64,000 bases of DNA, taken from the NCBI RefSeq assembly GCF_003945595.2, contig NW_024104421.1, positions 4,278,001 to 4,342,000 of the forward strand. The letters run 5' to 3'. This DNA is from Pipra filicauda (taxonomy: Eukaryota > Chordata > Aves > Passeriformes > Pipridae). The translations under genes were made by a program, and so were the position numbers. Below are positions 26,301-40,911 of this stretch, one piece after another (position 1 is the first letter of the stretch; each line of letters begins with the position of its first letter). The notes under the pieces were generated by a model. That model saw only the letters and a program-made list of their open reading frames with translations. It was not told the origin of the DNA and ran no database searches.

Positions 26301-29300
26301 ACGTAGAAATTGTAGCATGAGGAGCCTTTATACAAGAAAAAAATGTGAAAACAGGCGCAGGTGGGGGCTCATCTAGTTCAAGACTGGAAGTCAGCAATGT
26401 TTTAAGAATAAGATTGGGCATTACTTGTATTCTTGCCACCTGCAAAGGTATGCTTCTCTCCTTTGAAAAAACCTGGAGTGACATTCTTGTGTTTGACAAA
26501 ATTCATAGCAAGGCCATATTCAGGGTGACTCCAGAGCAGATAGACTGTGACAAGTTTTCACTGCAGTTGCTAGACCTCCTTCACTGAGTTGGAAAGTTCT
26601 GTTTTGCAGCATGCAATGGCCCACAGGTAAAGCTTCCTCGGCTGTTACAGGCAAAGTGAGTCACTGTAGGCACGCAGCTGGATTGAACACTTCCAACAGA
26701 AACTGCAAGGGGTGCTGCAGTAAGTGGTAGCCTTCCTTCTGAGTCATCACTGCACCCGTGCCATGGCGTGGTGCTGTAAGGTTCAGTGCCCCCAGCAAGA
26801 TGGGATGCTGAAATCACTCGAACTCTCAGAAAGACTAAATGGATTTTTGTTGTTGTTATTGTTGCTCCATGCTTGCATGTCTAAACCTGGAGTCTTCTGT
26901 CAAGCTCTATTTGGTTAACAAAAATCACTGGGGCCCCAGCTAACAGCCTGGTCTCGGTCAGCCCAACACCTGCACAACAGATTTTGTGGAATAAATGGCA
27001 ATTCTGATTACAGGGAACTGCTGCTTTCTGTCCCAGAGGCAGCTGTGTCTCAGCAGCAGGTAATGGTCAGTTTGAGTGCTCAGAAAGAAAAAGGATTCTG
27101 CAAATGGAAATTAATATTCTTCTGGTTTGGAAAAAAAAGTACAATGTCCCTCAGGGCAAGAAGGGAATTCCAGTCTACAGCCATTATTTGATGGAACTGT
27201 TTCCAATTACATATTCTCTGAACTCCTTAATTCACAAACTCTTTTTTTTCTAAGGGGAATAGTGCTTCTGAAAAGCCTTGTTAAAGCTGTGTATAGAGGG
27301 AGAGAATTTCTTAACTGCCTCAGCTAGTGCTTCAGCGCAACGTGTGAATGCCAAGAGTCCTCTGATAAAGTTCACACAATTATTGGAAACTAATGGCAAT
27401 TTCATTGCACTGCTGTGTAAGAGCCCCTGTGAAGTGCACACCAAAGCCTCTGTCAGGCCATAGAACTGGGATCATAGAGCAAGAGATGTGGAATCCACTG
27501 GAATGGTCACAGGCACCTTGAGAGCACGTTTGGAGTTGGTGGTGTTGCCCGATTGTGTCAAAGGGACGCTCTGTGGGTGACCTGTGGGGCTGGGCACTGC
27601 TGAGGGCCACGTGCAGAAAGGAAATGCATGAGAGACTTCCCTTAGAAAAATTAATTAGCAAAGAGATGGAGGGGTGAGGTGAACTTCCACATGTATGTAC
27701 AGCTCCATGTTAAACTGTTTCAGGAAAACTAACAGTGGGCACCTGGAATGGATAAGATACAAGAGGTTGAAAGGATGTTCTTCACTCAACAGTTCAGTGT
27801 CATAGCCTTACATTTTCCTTCATGATCCTTAAAATGGAAAAGACAATTATTTAGGGCCTTCCCTATCACCCACTTCTCCATAACCCAGAGCTGAACTCTT
27901 AAACCTCTGAAGGCATGTCTGTAACTAGATTGACTCCTCAGCCTTTAGAAGCTAAATCACAGCTGAGGCCAGGAGGTACTAATGAGATATTAGCAAGCAG
28001 AGGAGTGATGGTGTTTTGAATCTCTACAGAGTTGGGGTTTTTCTCCTTTATATAGTACCCCAAATTTCATAGTCTCTATGCAGACATGTAAGATGCAGGC
28101 TATCTTAGTCCAGCTCAGTAGGCTGGTCTTTTCATGTGCTAAGTGCTCTGAACAAAATTCTGTGAATGCCTAGGAACACACAGGTTCCTTAATTGTGGGC
28201 TGCTGAGGTGTTATGATTGGAGGGAGGAGTTTGTGTGTATGTAAGTCTGTGCCTTTCTTTCTTTTCTTTTTTTCCTGGGAGATTCTAAACTCAAAGCATT
28301 TGTCGTATTTTTCCACATCATTTCTCAGCCTACAAGTATTTTCTAATCCTTCTTCTCTTCAGTGGACAGCTTGGCTTGCTTTCCGGGGTCATTGAGTTTG
28401 ATTTATCACACTTTATTTCTACAATAATTAAGACTTGTGTAATAGTCTTGATTTCCTTTGCTCTCTTTCTGTGACATTTTCTAGTTCTGGCTTTTGTTCT
28501 TTTGGGCTTTTGCTAGAGGCTCCAAGTTTGTTGGAAAGTGTTTTGCTGCCTGCAATGCATACAGAATAAAAGTGCTGTGGATTTTTGTTACTAGATATCT
28601 ACAGCATGGTTGCCCTTGTCTGCAAGGAACTAGAACCAGTGACTTTGTTACAGCTGGTACTGAGATCTCCAAGGGTCAGAGTGAAATTAGGAGATGCCAG
28701 TCCTTCATTCCCCTTCCTTTGCCTTTCTCCTGCTTCTAATGGCTCAGAAAGACTGTGGCAGCCTCCACATGCCAAAAAAGATCAAGGGAATGGCACTTAC
28801 ATTTATTGTTTGACCTCAGACAAAATAACAACCCTCTGTCTTTCTGGCTATGTGATATTTTTGACCAATAGGAGATTCACAGGAAGAAAAATCTTCAAAA
28901 CAAAAAAAGGAAAGGAACAACGTGATGGAAGAATAAGAGGTGGACAGGGTGTGTTATAATGGGTTTTAAGCATCCTAATTCTGCCTTGGCAACTGATAAG
29001 ATAGGGCTTTTACATCAATCCAAAGAATGTTCCAATGAAAGATAAATTGCTAATAATGAAAGGAAATGGAGGCTACAGACAGGAAGAAAGGAAAAAAGGG
29101 AATTGTACAACCTTACAGAATTGAAATTCAAATGCATCTGGAGGTTGGTCCTTAAAGATGAATCTGGAGGCTCCTGTAGTGATCGGCTCCATATGAAATA
29201 CCAGGAGCTGTGAGGTAACTGTGAACCTCTGGGAACAAGCAATACTAGCACATTTGAGAATGGGAAACATGCCACAATGACCCATAGCTCTCCACAAAAC

Positions 29301-29490
29301 AACAGTGCTGCATCTGAGAATGGACTGTTTGACATGCAGTAGCAGTACAGCATCTGACCCAGGAGCAGAAACTCTGGGTGACTAAATGCCATCTTGCAGG
29401 ATGTGCTGAAGCTTTGTGACTTCGGATGGCACACGCCTCTGAAATGTAGTTGAGACCATTAGCTACTATCTCATCTTCTCCTTCCAGCTG

Positions 29491-29521
29491 TTTGTTGTTT
29501 TGCTTTGCTTTGCTTTGTTTA
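29491..29521 (+). repeat. Short (TTTGC)n/TTTG repeat
   Basis: Three TTTGC units flanked by TTTG-like units. Confidence 0.75.
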
Positions 29522-32500
29522 ATTAATCCAGCCTTCTGGAGGAGAGGGCCATGCAGCAGTCACTTCAGTGTTTAACTTACTTCATAAAAACAACTGCTGT
29601 CAGGCAGCGTTGGGGCTGGAGTGATTACAAGAATCTTTACATAAATCTCTCTCCTGAAACTCATTTTTATTAACAAGTTCTTGTATCAATGTTCTCTTTA
29701 TTATCTCTCCTTGGGAAGGCTTGCAGTCTGTCTCAAGACCCTCAGTCTGTTAAAGGAGGAGGCAAAACAGAGGCAACTTAGTAAGTACACTTGTATTACA
29801 GCAGACTTCACTGTTGCTCTCATGTGCCTCTATAAAGACTTTCCAGGCAAAATAAAGTGTTCTGCTTTTTGCCTCTTTAGCATTTATAAAGGATGCCTTC
29901 ATACGACACTGTATTTTTAATTTCATACCTCCTTTCCTCTCACAGTTTTTATTGAAACTTACCTCTTTTTCTTCTGTGTCAGATCCTTACTGAAAGGAAT
30001 CTGGGGCTTTTGGCCTCAACAGTGTGTGTCAGGAAAGAAGCAGGGGATCAGGGATAAAGGTAGGGTAACTCATATTCCATTTTGTGAGGGTCTTGATGAC
30101 GACCATGATTTTCTTTGAGTTTTTTCTTTATTTAAATACTGGAGTGTGGTAGGAAAGAAGTGTGTTGGCTTCATGTGACTTTCCCATTTTTGATTCTGCA
30201 ATATCCTTTACTGAATTAAACAAAAAGGAGGAAATAGGGTGAGAAAGACTTCATACTCCCAGAGTTTAGAAAATAAAGGTCTGTTGGGGCTCAAAACAAC
30301 CAGCAAAAAGAAAAAAAGGTTTGGAGAAGCATCTTTGTCTCTCTTGTGATAAAACCAGGATGGGCATGAACTCTGAGATATGCAGCAGTGCACAGAACAG
30401 CTGCTGTGGCATTGGGACCCATGCCACGTCCATTACTACAGCCAATTGTTCTCCCACAGACAACAGGCACTACTGACTACAGTGCTACCCTCCTCATTTG
30501 CTTATTCAAGATATTTTTTTAGTTAGGATTGCAGTTTGTACTTCTACCATGGCTGAAATAGCTTTTGCTATTAACTGCTCAACCCAGCTACTAAAAGTTT
30601 AAATAAATATGCATCTGTTGCCTGCAGGTCCACTAGAATACCAAGGGCCTCTGCTCTCTCCTCACTTATGCCTCTTCATGGCTGTAGACTTCCAGTGGAT
30701 TGGCTCCATTGCCTTTGATGGTTGCTCTCCATTTGTGTCAAGGTAACCAGAACAGGAATGTTACACTAAGTGTCTAGAAGACACTGGGAACAGACAAAAT
30801 ATGTGAGCAATTTTCTTCTTTAGATCTATAGTTCATTCTGTGAAAAATCTTTTTCAGAGACTGGTTTGAATGCTGTTTGGGAGATGGCTTGATCTATCTT
30901 TTCTTGAAAACCTATTCTTATGTAATTAATAATTAAAACAACAACATCAAAAGACTGATCGAGAAAATTGGTTTAGATTCTTCATAGTCAAATCCCCAAA
31001 CAGTCACACACACTCACAGAGAAGTCCTGCACATGGAAATTCAGCAAGCCTTTCTACCCAGGAGATTTTCAGCTATCTATGGAATTGTTATGCTCTCTCT
31101 ACCACTATAATTACAGCTCAGTGAGCGACGTGGGGCATCACAAGTTCTCAGGGGTGCACAGTGTGTGTGCAACATGCAGCTACACAAATGGGTGCAAGCA
31201 TTCCCTCTCGTGTGCCAGCATTGTGCCACTGAAACAGCATTCCTGTCTCGCAAAGCAGGCCAGAAATATCCTCAGTGGATGGATTTGCTATTATTAACTA
31301 GCATACCTATTAGCAAATGAGGCAATTTCTGGCTTGGTGCTAGTGGAAATCATAAGGCTGTAAGGACAAAGAACAGCCTGAACTGTTCAGTGGAAAGGAG
31401 TCCCTGAGAAATGGAACTTTATAAAGGACAAGGGAAAGGGAAAGGTCAGTAGGAAGTAATCAACCAATGTTTGCACTCATCATCGTGATGGGCAGGATAG
31501 AATTGAGATGTCACTTTTCCAGATTCCTATCAAGTTCTCTTTTATCTACGTTCATAAATATGAAGCTAAAGAGCTTTTCCTGCTACATTTGAGGAACCTC
31601 TTTTTTTTTACTTCATAATTTATATGAATATCAGTGCTTTGGGAAGTGAAAGATTAATGACAACTGTCTGGTGCCAAGCAGAGCACAGGCAGGCTTCCTT
31701 TGTGTAGCTCTGCAGTTTCTTCTCACCTGCAGCACCTGCATGAGCACCTGTGCTGCTGCCAGTACACCCAAAACCTGCTAGCCCAGACCTATGCATCCAC
31801 ATAGCTCTGCTGCTGACGCAGAAAGATGTTTATGTTATTGCTCGTTATTCCAGTGTGGATTGTCCATGCAGCTCTGCTGATGCATTAGAATCCTGTCTTA
31901 CTCTTTCTCATGCTAGTCCAGTCTTTCTCCTTCACCTATCTCGCCACATGCAGCATCTGCTAGTCCTTTGCACAGCGCTCTGACTGAGTTCTGCAGGATC
32001 ACTTCCTCCAGTTCTCCATGTCCCTTCCTTAAAATGCAGACCTCTCACATTCGTCTCAGTTCTGCCCAGTAACTCCAACCTCACAAATGCAGTTCTGGAT
32101 TTGCGCAGCAGCTCTGCTGAGCAAACTCGCATTTGTCACCTGCAGAAATACCCACATAAAGGGTAGACAAACATCACTAAGCTCACTCTAGTTTATCTTA
32201 ATCCAAACACATGGGAGCCTACTGGGACTGGGACAAGAGCCACTCTACAGTCACACTGCCATGAGAGATCCCCCCAGCTAGCAGAGGGTAGTGGTAGTAG
32301 ACAAAATCTACTATTTCAGTTTAAATAGGAGCATCCCCAGTTGTGGAGTTAGTATCAATAAATACATCTCTAAAGTCTGTGTCAAAACAAAGCTGTGGCT
32401 GCTGCTGATCTTATTGCACCTGCCACACTACCTGCTACAACAGCTCAGAAATGGAGCGGCAAAAAAGGTTGATGTGTCTCTTAGCTCCACGGACTGTGGC

Positions 32501-35269
32501 GTGAGGATTGATACTGAGGAAGGCTATGCTTGATTTTAGTATCATATGTAACTGTGGCTCTTTGTTTTCAGTGTAGAGCAGGAACTGGGCAATAAGCAGA
32601 TAGCTTTTTGCTTGCCTACTGAGCACTTCCACCAAGTGTTTTTTATACACTTTCAAAAATTTCCCAGATTTTAGTTCCTCTTGTTTAGAAGGCTCTACTT
32701 AGTTCCTTCCTTCTTAAAGCATGACTTCTTTTTTGCTTACTCAGAGCTTCTTCTAAGCTATCTCTGGGGCATTCTTAGCCCCATGTTCAGAATGTGCTCA
32801 CTCTTTGAAGCAGAAAACACAGGTCAAAAGAGCTGACTTTTTTTCTGCAGTCATCACTGCACCACTAAACAAAACAATTAAATTTGAAGTTCCTTTAAAA
32901 AACTATTGCCAAATATTCCCTTCTGTCATTCCTTATTGATGATTTTGTTAATTCAGTGGGTTTCTGAAACCCGTGTAAGTCACCAGCCATAAAAACTGGA
33001 TGTATGTGACATAAAGCACATCTCACTTAAACAGTTCACCCAGACAGCTGTGTGCCTATATATAATGTTTTTATACCTTTGAATCCCTCATTCCTTCAGA
33101 CTTCACTTCTCTACTAGAGATGTATATCTAGAGGGAAAGGAAGACATTCTCATGGAGATGCAGGTGTGTCATTCACATGCTACTTCATCCTACCTATTCA
33201 CTGTTCAGTACACGCAGGCATGCCATGCTCCTTGTCCTCCCAACAGCTTTCTGGGAATCCAGTAGCAGAAAGCTTCCTCACAGCCTTGTTCTCAGCAGTG
33301 CTGCATTCACATGCAGCCATTGAGGTGTAGCTCTCACCTACGCTGCTCTCACAGCAGAGCTGTAGAATGGAGGGTTTGGGGGAAAGAGAAGTTAAAATTG
33401 CAAGTGAGAAAGAAGAACAAGAGTGAACTAAGCAAGGACAAACAGGAGGTGCTGTCTGGAAAGAGCCAGTGAAGTTTGAAGAGGAGCTCCAAGCTCTTTT
33501 TCTGGAGGCCAGTTTAATTTTTGCTAGTATCTTTCCAAATGCCACTCTGCCATCAGGAACCACTCAGGTCCTCACTTTTCTTTGTTACTTTAGTGAAAGG
33601 CTTAGTAATAGAGAAATGTCGTGAAATAGGTCATATTTTAACTAATTTTTGTGACATATCTCCAACTAGTGCCATACTGGATCCCCAGGGAACAGTTACT
33701 AATTGTGCCTCTGGTTAGTGTTCACCTCAGGGAATTCAAAACAGCAGCAAATAACACCAGAATGGAGAAATAAAAAAATGGAGCTGGAAGATAAGAAGTG
33801 AGAGTGAGGTCCTGATACTCCAAGGTCCTAAGTCCTTTCAAATTGAGGAAATCAGTATACTCCTACAGTACAAGATGAGGGGGAAAACTAACCAACACAA
33901 ACAGCTCCTTGCTGGTAAGAGAAAGAAATTCCAGAAACATCCAAGGCACACTCACATCCTGAAGGCATTCCTTGTTCCAGATCTCCCTTGCTAAATCTGT
34001 CGTTAACAAATGCAGCCTAGGTCTATACTGAATGCACCCCTTGACTGTGGTACAAGTTCTGTAGGAACTCCCAGAGTGTTCCCCCTCTCAAACGTGCACC
34101 AGAGTGTGTCAAAGAGTACTTGGGTCTGTAAACCACAGGGGCCTGCCTCAATACGAAATAAAAACCAGCCAGGATGGCAAATCCATATCAAACTGATGTC
34201 CCCAGGTAACAGCTAATCAGGATAAGCTAATGAAACTTGTTACTATCAAGCCCTGTACCACAACCAGGAAGGACGGGGGAATACAAATGCTCTTCTCATT
34301 ACTGGAAATTAAAATGCAGCCCAGAATCCAATTAAGCCACACATATCTGTCATGCAAGAGCTCTCCTTAGGTGAGGCAGGAAAGATCTGAGAGAGCAAGA
34401 CTTTGAAACTGCCTGCATGACTTGGTGATTGCATGTACTGCTGTGATTGTGTCAGGGGAGGAGGGGATGGAGGCTGCAGCCCCCACTATGGCTCTGTATT
34501 TAACAGAAGAGCAGGGGGAAGGGATATATAGCTGTGGGAAGAAGAAACTGGGTCTTGTTAGGCAGTGTTTTTTGAAGCAGGTACTCTGTCAACTTATTCA
34601 CATGCACTTCTGTATGTGATAATTACTTTCCACTTCCCTACGTTGCACGCAGTGCCTGCCTCTGTAGGAGGCTTTTCCTTTGGCTCCCACGAGAGGAGTA
34701 TTTCTGGTGTCTTCCATGTGCTTCCCGAGCTTTTTCCCATCAAAGCAGACTGAAACAGCAGACTATAGACTCTTAGCCTACCTTCTCTCACTACCCCTCA
34801 CCATTCTGTGCAACTCACAGCTGGTTCATTGCTGCAAGAAGCAAAACGCCTCCAGCATGCGTACGTGGCTTCTTGCACTGTTTTACACTGACACATTTTC
34901 TTGCTGGTCTAGCTGCTTTTGCAAACCTTGCTGGGCTTGAATGCAATACACTTTCACAGCCTTGCCAGCCTAAAACCATATGTCTCAATTCCTCCCCAAA
35001 TTCAATATTCCATTGTATCTCCAGCCTCCACTGCTCATTCTTTCTAGTATACGTAACAGATACCAATCATGAAAAGCTGTTAAGGATTTTTGGCCAAGTT
35101 ATAGATCTTTAATTGGCCAAAACTTTTTCTGATATCAAGCTGTCCAGGGAGTGAATCAGATTGCAGGATTTAGAGCTATGTTATGTATGCTATAGAAGTG
35201 ACCTCATAACATTTAACACTTCTTGTCCTGTTTGTCTCCTCCTTTCAAGGCACTGCATCCTACTTGACA

Positions 35270-35432
35270 GATCAGAGCCCTGGGACACAGGTTTTACTCT
35301 CAGCTTTCACTAGTTGGGTGAACTCAAGCAAAACATTTTCCATGTCTTCATTCTCTCCTGTCAAATGAGAACTACCTTTGTAAGAACTGCTAAAGAGTAA
35401 TGTAGAAAATATTATTATTATTATTATTATTG
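35270..35432 (+). mobile_element. Probable MIR-type SINE remnant with (ATT)n tail
   Basis: The order of recognisable parts follows the MIR consensus: a GGGACACAGGTTTTACTCTC segment (diverged B-box region), CACTAGTTGGGTGAACTCAAGC (core), a TTCATTCTCTCCTGTCAAATGAGAA segment, and an A/T-rich 3' end. It closes with a clean (ATT)n run at 35409-35431. It is heavily diverged, as expected for an element older than birds. Identification is by memory of the consensus. Confidence 0.6.
35409..35431 (+). repeat. (ATT)n microsatellite
   Basis: About seven and a half perfect ATT units at the 3' end of the probable MIR element. Confidence 0.9.
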
Positions 35433-37312
35433 TTGCCTACATTCCCATTGTATTTCTATCATTCATCCTGCAGCAAGATCTTGCCATAGTTAAAGGTGTA
35501 CTAGAGCTTACATACTTGCTACTTCCTGCACTTTTAGATATTGCTAGGGACATCCAATAGCAATATTTCCCCTGGGAATAAGTGCATTACTTCCTAAAGC
35601 ACTTAAAAATGTAACATTAATGTGTATATGTGTTCAACTCTTAAATACAGGTGTTTCTGGTGTTAGATCTGAGAGCTGGCCATAGCAGACTGCAATGAAG
35701 CCTTGTAAAAACTGCAGCAAAAGAATGGCTCTGATTCCTTATATTTTATATTATCACTTGTGCTTGAAGCAGCAGGATGTAAATCGCTTAGTGAGGATTT
35801 GCCAGCATCTCAAACCTGTGTCACACAAAAGAAAACAACTTCCCAAGAAGAAGACAAGGAACAATGAGGCCTGTTGTCAATTAGGCAAAACCAGTGAGAG
35901 GAATGTGAGGACACATTTACTCCAGGATGTGAACAGAGATAACACCTTTGCTTTCTGTATGTATATCAGGTGGTCTGTATGTATGTCACAGGTGGTCAAG
36001 TTTCCCAACAATTAATCTGAAAAACAGAGGTGTTAATAGCGGGCAGAGATATCCTGAAAATTATGCTACCTGTGGACATACTCCGCTGTCCTCTGCTGGC
36101 ACTCGAGGTATTTCTTGGAGATCTCCCAAACACTGCCCAGCCAGGTTAAACTGCATTGCTTTATGAGAATAGATAAACCTCCCACCCCACAGTGATGAGA
36201 ACTAGTCACATATGCTCTGGGCATACAGTAGTGGGCTCCTTCCTTAAGCCCAGGAGTTGCCTACTGGGCTTCAGCCAGTCAGTATCTGTTAAGGATACTG
36301 TTCAGTGTGTGCTGTTTATTATCAATTTCTCCTAAGTAAGAGGCTTCATAAAAATAGAACATAAACCCCTGTCATTCTTTCCCTCCCTCAGCTACACCAA
36401 AGAATCATTACAGTCGCACATGTAAATGAACCACGCATTCAAAAACTTCACAGCCACTGCAGGATAAGGATATGGAGCTCCTGGCCCTCCTGCATTCTAC
36501 AGTTTCCACTGGCCCTCTCCCCTTCTCCTTGTAACTTCTCCCCACTGCTGTCCACTCTTCCACTACCTTGCACCTCCCTGCACAGACAACCTTTGCTGAA
36601 CCCCAAATTATGGCATATCCTCTCTTACGGCTGTAGCAGGAGCTTCAGAGAGCATGCAGAGGTGCACATTGCTGGGATGTACTCCTGAGGCAACACTCCA
36701 GCCATACTTTCAGGCTTGGGATTTGAAGAGTAGGTTAATATAGACTTAAAACCAGCCTGAGGGCTGCCCTTAGCAGAGAATAGAAACACACTATAGATGC
36801 TTCTCATCCTCTTCTGCCCCTCTTCCCATTACCAGTGCTTTCTTTCTTCTGCCTACATGTAAAATAACTTGCTGAAAGCAAATGGAGTTTGGCAGAAGTC
36901 TGATCCCTATCTCAAAAACTAGTAGAATCTTTCCTCCACTTTTGGGAGGCCAGATACCTTTAAATATCTGAGACTCAGACTCTTTGCCAACACTTTTTAT
37001 CCACCAAGGATACAATCTGGTATTCCCTATCTACTTGGCTGTGTAAAAGCCATGGTAAATGAGGTGATAAAGGTGGCATAATAGCTCCAGTCAGAGCATG
37101 TCTAGTGAAGAAAATATTTCTGTATTCAGCTTGACAAAGATGAGAAACTCACTCTTTTCTCAGCAGAAACAAGGGACCAGCAGTGGATGTTGCTGCGGCT
37201 TAACATGGAGATCAGTAATTTCCCAAATGAATAATAAAGAATTCTTGGGGGAAGCATTACAGCAGTTGGCTGTGCCATCCCAAATGACTGTCACGGCAAG
37301 TATGCACAGAAT

Positions 37313-37340
37313 CTAACAGGCTAATAGGCTAATAGCTAAC
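37313..37340 (+). repeat. Short tandem repeat of CTAATAGG-like units
   Basis: Three to four adjacent 8-10-base units (CTAACAGG, CTAATAGG, CTAATAG). Minor. Confidence 0.7.
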
Positions 37341-40300
37341 TCTAACTACCTCCAGTGGTGGGACAGAAGTCAGTTCAAGAAGATCTGTAACATCAGATGT
37401 TATCTCATGTCTCTCAAATTTGAAGCCACCTGATTAAGTGAGCCACTCAGATTTACAGTTATGTGGGAACAAAATCTGGCTCTCAGACCTACCTCGATTG
37501 TGAAGCAGTGCAAATTACTGATCAGAGCTGTGCAGTCTGTCTGCTTCAGGAGTTTGACTGGATATAGATTTATTAGCACAAAACATTATAGAAGAAAATT
37601 ACTTGAAGAGAGGTCTTTGGCACGGGAACCAGCAAACGCTCAGAGCGAAGGCAGGAGATTCCTCAGATTCCTAGTTCACATGAAGGTTAGTTGTCCAGTG
37701 AGCATGGATATCAGCATGGGTTCTCAGGACAAATCCAGACACTCAGTTACTATGGTGAAGGGGGCCATGCGAGTACCTAGGCAGACACAGGCAATTTACT
37801 GGTGTCCTACTGGGAATGGATTTGCAAATTAAAAACAGCAAATTAAAGACAAGGACATTTGTGAGAATTCTGAACTGACTGCAGAGCTGAAACTTCTCCT
37901 GGAACTGCCCAAAAGAAGCAGAAACAGTATGATTCACAGAGGGGAAAAAGCAAGGAAAGATATGTCAAAGTTTGGTTCCATGACTGAAGTAAAAATAAAG
38001 GTAATAATCTCTATAAATCTGGAGACATACCGTCTCCTTTCAAAAATGCTGTCACTTATAAATTCTGTGAAGAACCTTAGGGCCAAAATCATATTGATTC
38101 AGGAGGCAGATCCAGGGATGCTCCATTGAGGCAGGGTCCATCCAGGCACTGCAACACTAAGATTCTGGATGCTGAGACAGGGGCAACAGTATCAGAGCAG
38201 CTCTCACACTGGAGCAGGATAGGGGGAAGCACTTCAGAGGACTGGCTGGAAATCAGCATCATAGAGACAAATAGACTGGCAGCAAGGTCCTGTATTTTAA
38301 TAGAAAGGTTAGAATTTGAAGAAACATCCAAACTACAGCAAAACCTGAAGAAAATCCCAAGCCTCCTCAAGATCTATAGTAATTTCAGTGTCAATTTTCT
38401 GCTACTCTTGAGAATGACATAGAGGTTTCAGTGTGTTTTAGGAAATAAAAACTAAGCTCTCTAGCAGTAACTGCCTTAGCAGCAGCCCAGGCTCATGCAA
38501 ATGCTGGCAGGTGGATTGAGATGATCCACCAACTTCATATGCAAAGCCAGGAGGAGCAACAGACTCCATTTGCCAGTGGTAAGCGTCCACCTGTGTGTCA
38601 CTGGAATTTCTACAGTAATTAACCAATTCTTTATAACTTTAATATTCCAAGACTTTTAAGAGACTATTACAAACAGAACACCTGTTCCAAGAAAGGGTCA
38701 CAGATTTAGACTGGACTGTTGAGGCATTCTGATGTACCGGTGCATTAATTCAGAAAACTATCTAGGACTTTGTCTTTATTGCCTGGGTTCCTAAGCAAAA
38801 TGTGTTCTTTGTGACCATATAATATTTTCCTTTTTTCCTTCTATGCATCTGTGTCTCTTTCTTTCTCTATGTGTATGTGTGTCTGTGTTGGTTCCTACTC
38901 TGTAACTGCAGATCCCATGGAGAGTTTCAACCAAGTTTAACTGAGTTACAGTGATTTCAGAGATACTAACCTCTGACTGAAGTTCCATGGAAACAGCTGG
39001 TAGAGTGTAACAGAGAGAACTTTGTAGGTTCTCCAATGAGAAAAAGGCTGCTGAGTTAACTGAAACCATTTCTCCACAGAGAAGTCTCCATGGTAGAGAT
39101 GGATGTTATAAAAGCCTTGACACCAGGAGAAGCTTAGATCAGAACTCACATCTTGCATCAGATGTAACTGTGACACAAATCTTCTGGAAGCCAAGCTTCA
39201 TTAGTTCTGCAGATCACAGATCCCCTTGTTTTCAGCTAGAAGAGGGCAGGAAGGACAAGGTTTTCCATTTCTTATTTCTTACTCAAAATCACTTGAATTT
39301 CATCAAAATGTCCCCTCTTAGATGCAACTAATCATGAAAAATATTGATCCCCTTCTATCGCCCTCAGAAAGTGCAACTTCAGATCACATGAACATAATGG
39401 CTGATCAGTGAGCATAATCTTAGCAAAAACAATAAAAATAATACAATAATACCTGTGTGAGAAGCAGACTGTGCATGCACAGCACAGAGAAAAGGAAAAA
39501 AACATTATCAAACAGAGCAAATGTATCTTTATAACCCTGCAGCAACAAAACTCCTACCACCTTATATTAAAATACCATAAGAAAACATTACAAACATATT
39601 ACACAAGGAATCAGAATGTTGCTTAATGGTTTTCTCATTGCTCGCTGTTATCTCTATGAATTGCTATCCATTGCTATCATCAACACTCATTTACATCAGT
39701 GGATGGATGTGTATCTGCGTGTGAGGACAGATCTACAAAATCTGGTACAGATCCTCAGGTGATGTAAATTGTCATGGCTGTACTGACGTCAGTAAAGATG
39801 CACTGATTTCCTCCAGCAGATGATTTGCTTGTCTGTATGTAAAAAGCACAGAAACTGGGTGCTGCTTCAACTTGGCTCTGAGACACTTACTGTAGACAAA
39901 AGCTCATGCAAATATATTCTCTTTTCTGTGTGCAAATATACATATTGCCTTGCTGTACTCACTGGAAGCAAGGACAGGAGCTTTAGGCTGCTTCCTATGC
40001 TGGAATTTAGAAAAAGGATCGTTCCTGGTCTACCTTGCCCACTCCTGTCTGTAACAATAGATCTCCAACTGCTTTGCTACAGATCTTAAAATACACAGAG
40101 ATGAAAAGGTCTGTCCAGCATCACAAGTCTGTTAAAAATAAATTTAGGAGGAATTAAAGCCTTATCTTAGGACTTTTAGTTCAATGCTCTAACTGAGATC
40201 CTAAACAGAGCCATTGGGCAGAACAAATCCAGTAGTCAAGACTCTCATTTTCTCACCTAGGGCTTAACTAAATGAAATTACAAAATCCAGAATACAAGAA

Positions 40301-40896
40301 TATACAGTATATAAGAATAATACTAGGTTTTTTTCAAGATACACTTCTTTGAAGGAAAAAAGGTTTATATTATTTTTCAAAAACTATGAAAAGAAAGGGA
40401 AAATGGTCACATTTCAGGCTCTGCCTTCATAAATGACTCTTCTCTTTTTTCCCTTTTGTTCTTACATGGTTCAATAGAATGTGGACCAAGTAACAAGCAC
40501 AGGCTACAGGTAATTTTATAACAAATGAAATATTTTCCATCTGTTAAACAGAGAATTATTTCTGGCTTTCCATAATGTTTTCCTAAGGGACAAACAACAA
40601 AAGGTTTCATAACCGAGAATGGAAAAAAGAGAAATAAACCACGGCTGACCTAGGAAAGAAAGAAGAAAATAAGCAACCTAACATGGCATTTATAAGGAAA
40701 ATAACAGGAAAGCAGAAGATGAATTAACCCGTCATACAGAAAGACTACAGTGTAGAGACAGTAGCTGTTTTTTACTGTTTCAACGTGCATTCCAAGGCAG
40801 AAGAAAAAAAAGATAAAACTGAGAAATTTCTACAGTCTAATATATAGGTTTGTCTAGAGCTATTTTTGCTTGCAGAAATAATTTTATTATGTGAAC

Positions 40897-40911
40897 TTTT
40901 TTTTTTTTTTT
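40897..40911 (+). repeat. T15 homopolymer
   Basis: Fifteen consecutive T inside intron 1. Confidence 0.9.

Larger units (their letters stand above)
18197..35269. other. Intron 1 stretch, mostly unique sequence
   Basis: This contains the antisense MIR-like remnant at 22.2 kb, the 20-bp tandem duplication at 23.3 kb and the TTTGC repeat at 29.5 kb. Numerous short open frames occur on both strands, none with a recognisable domain. Confidence 0.55.
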
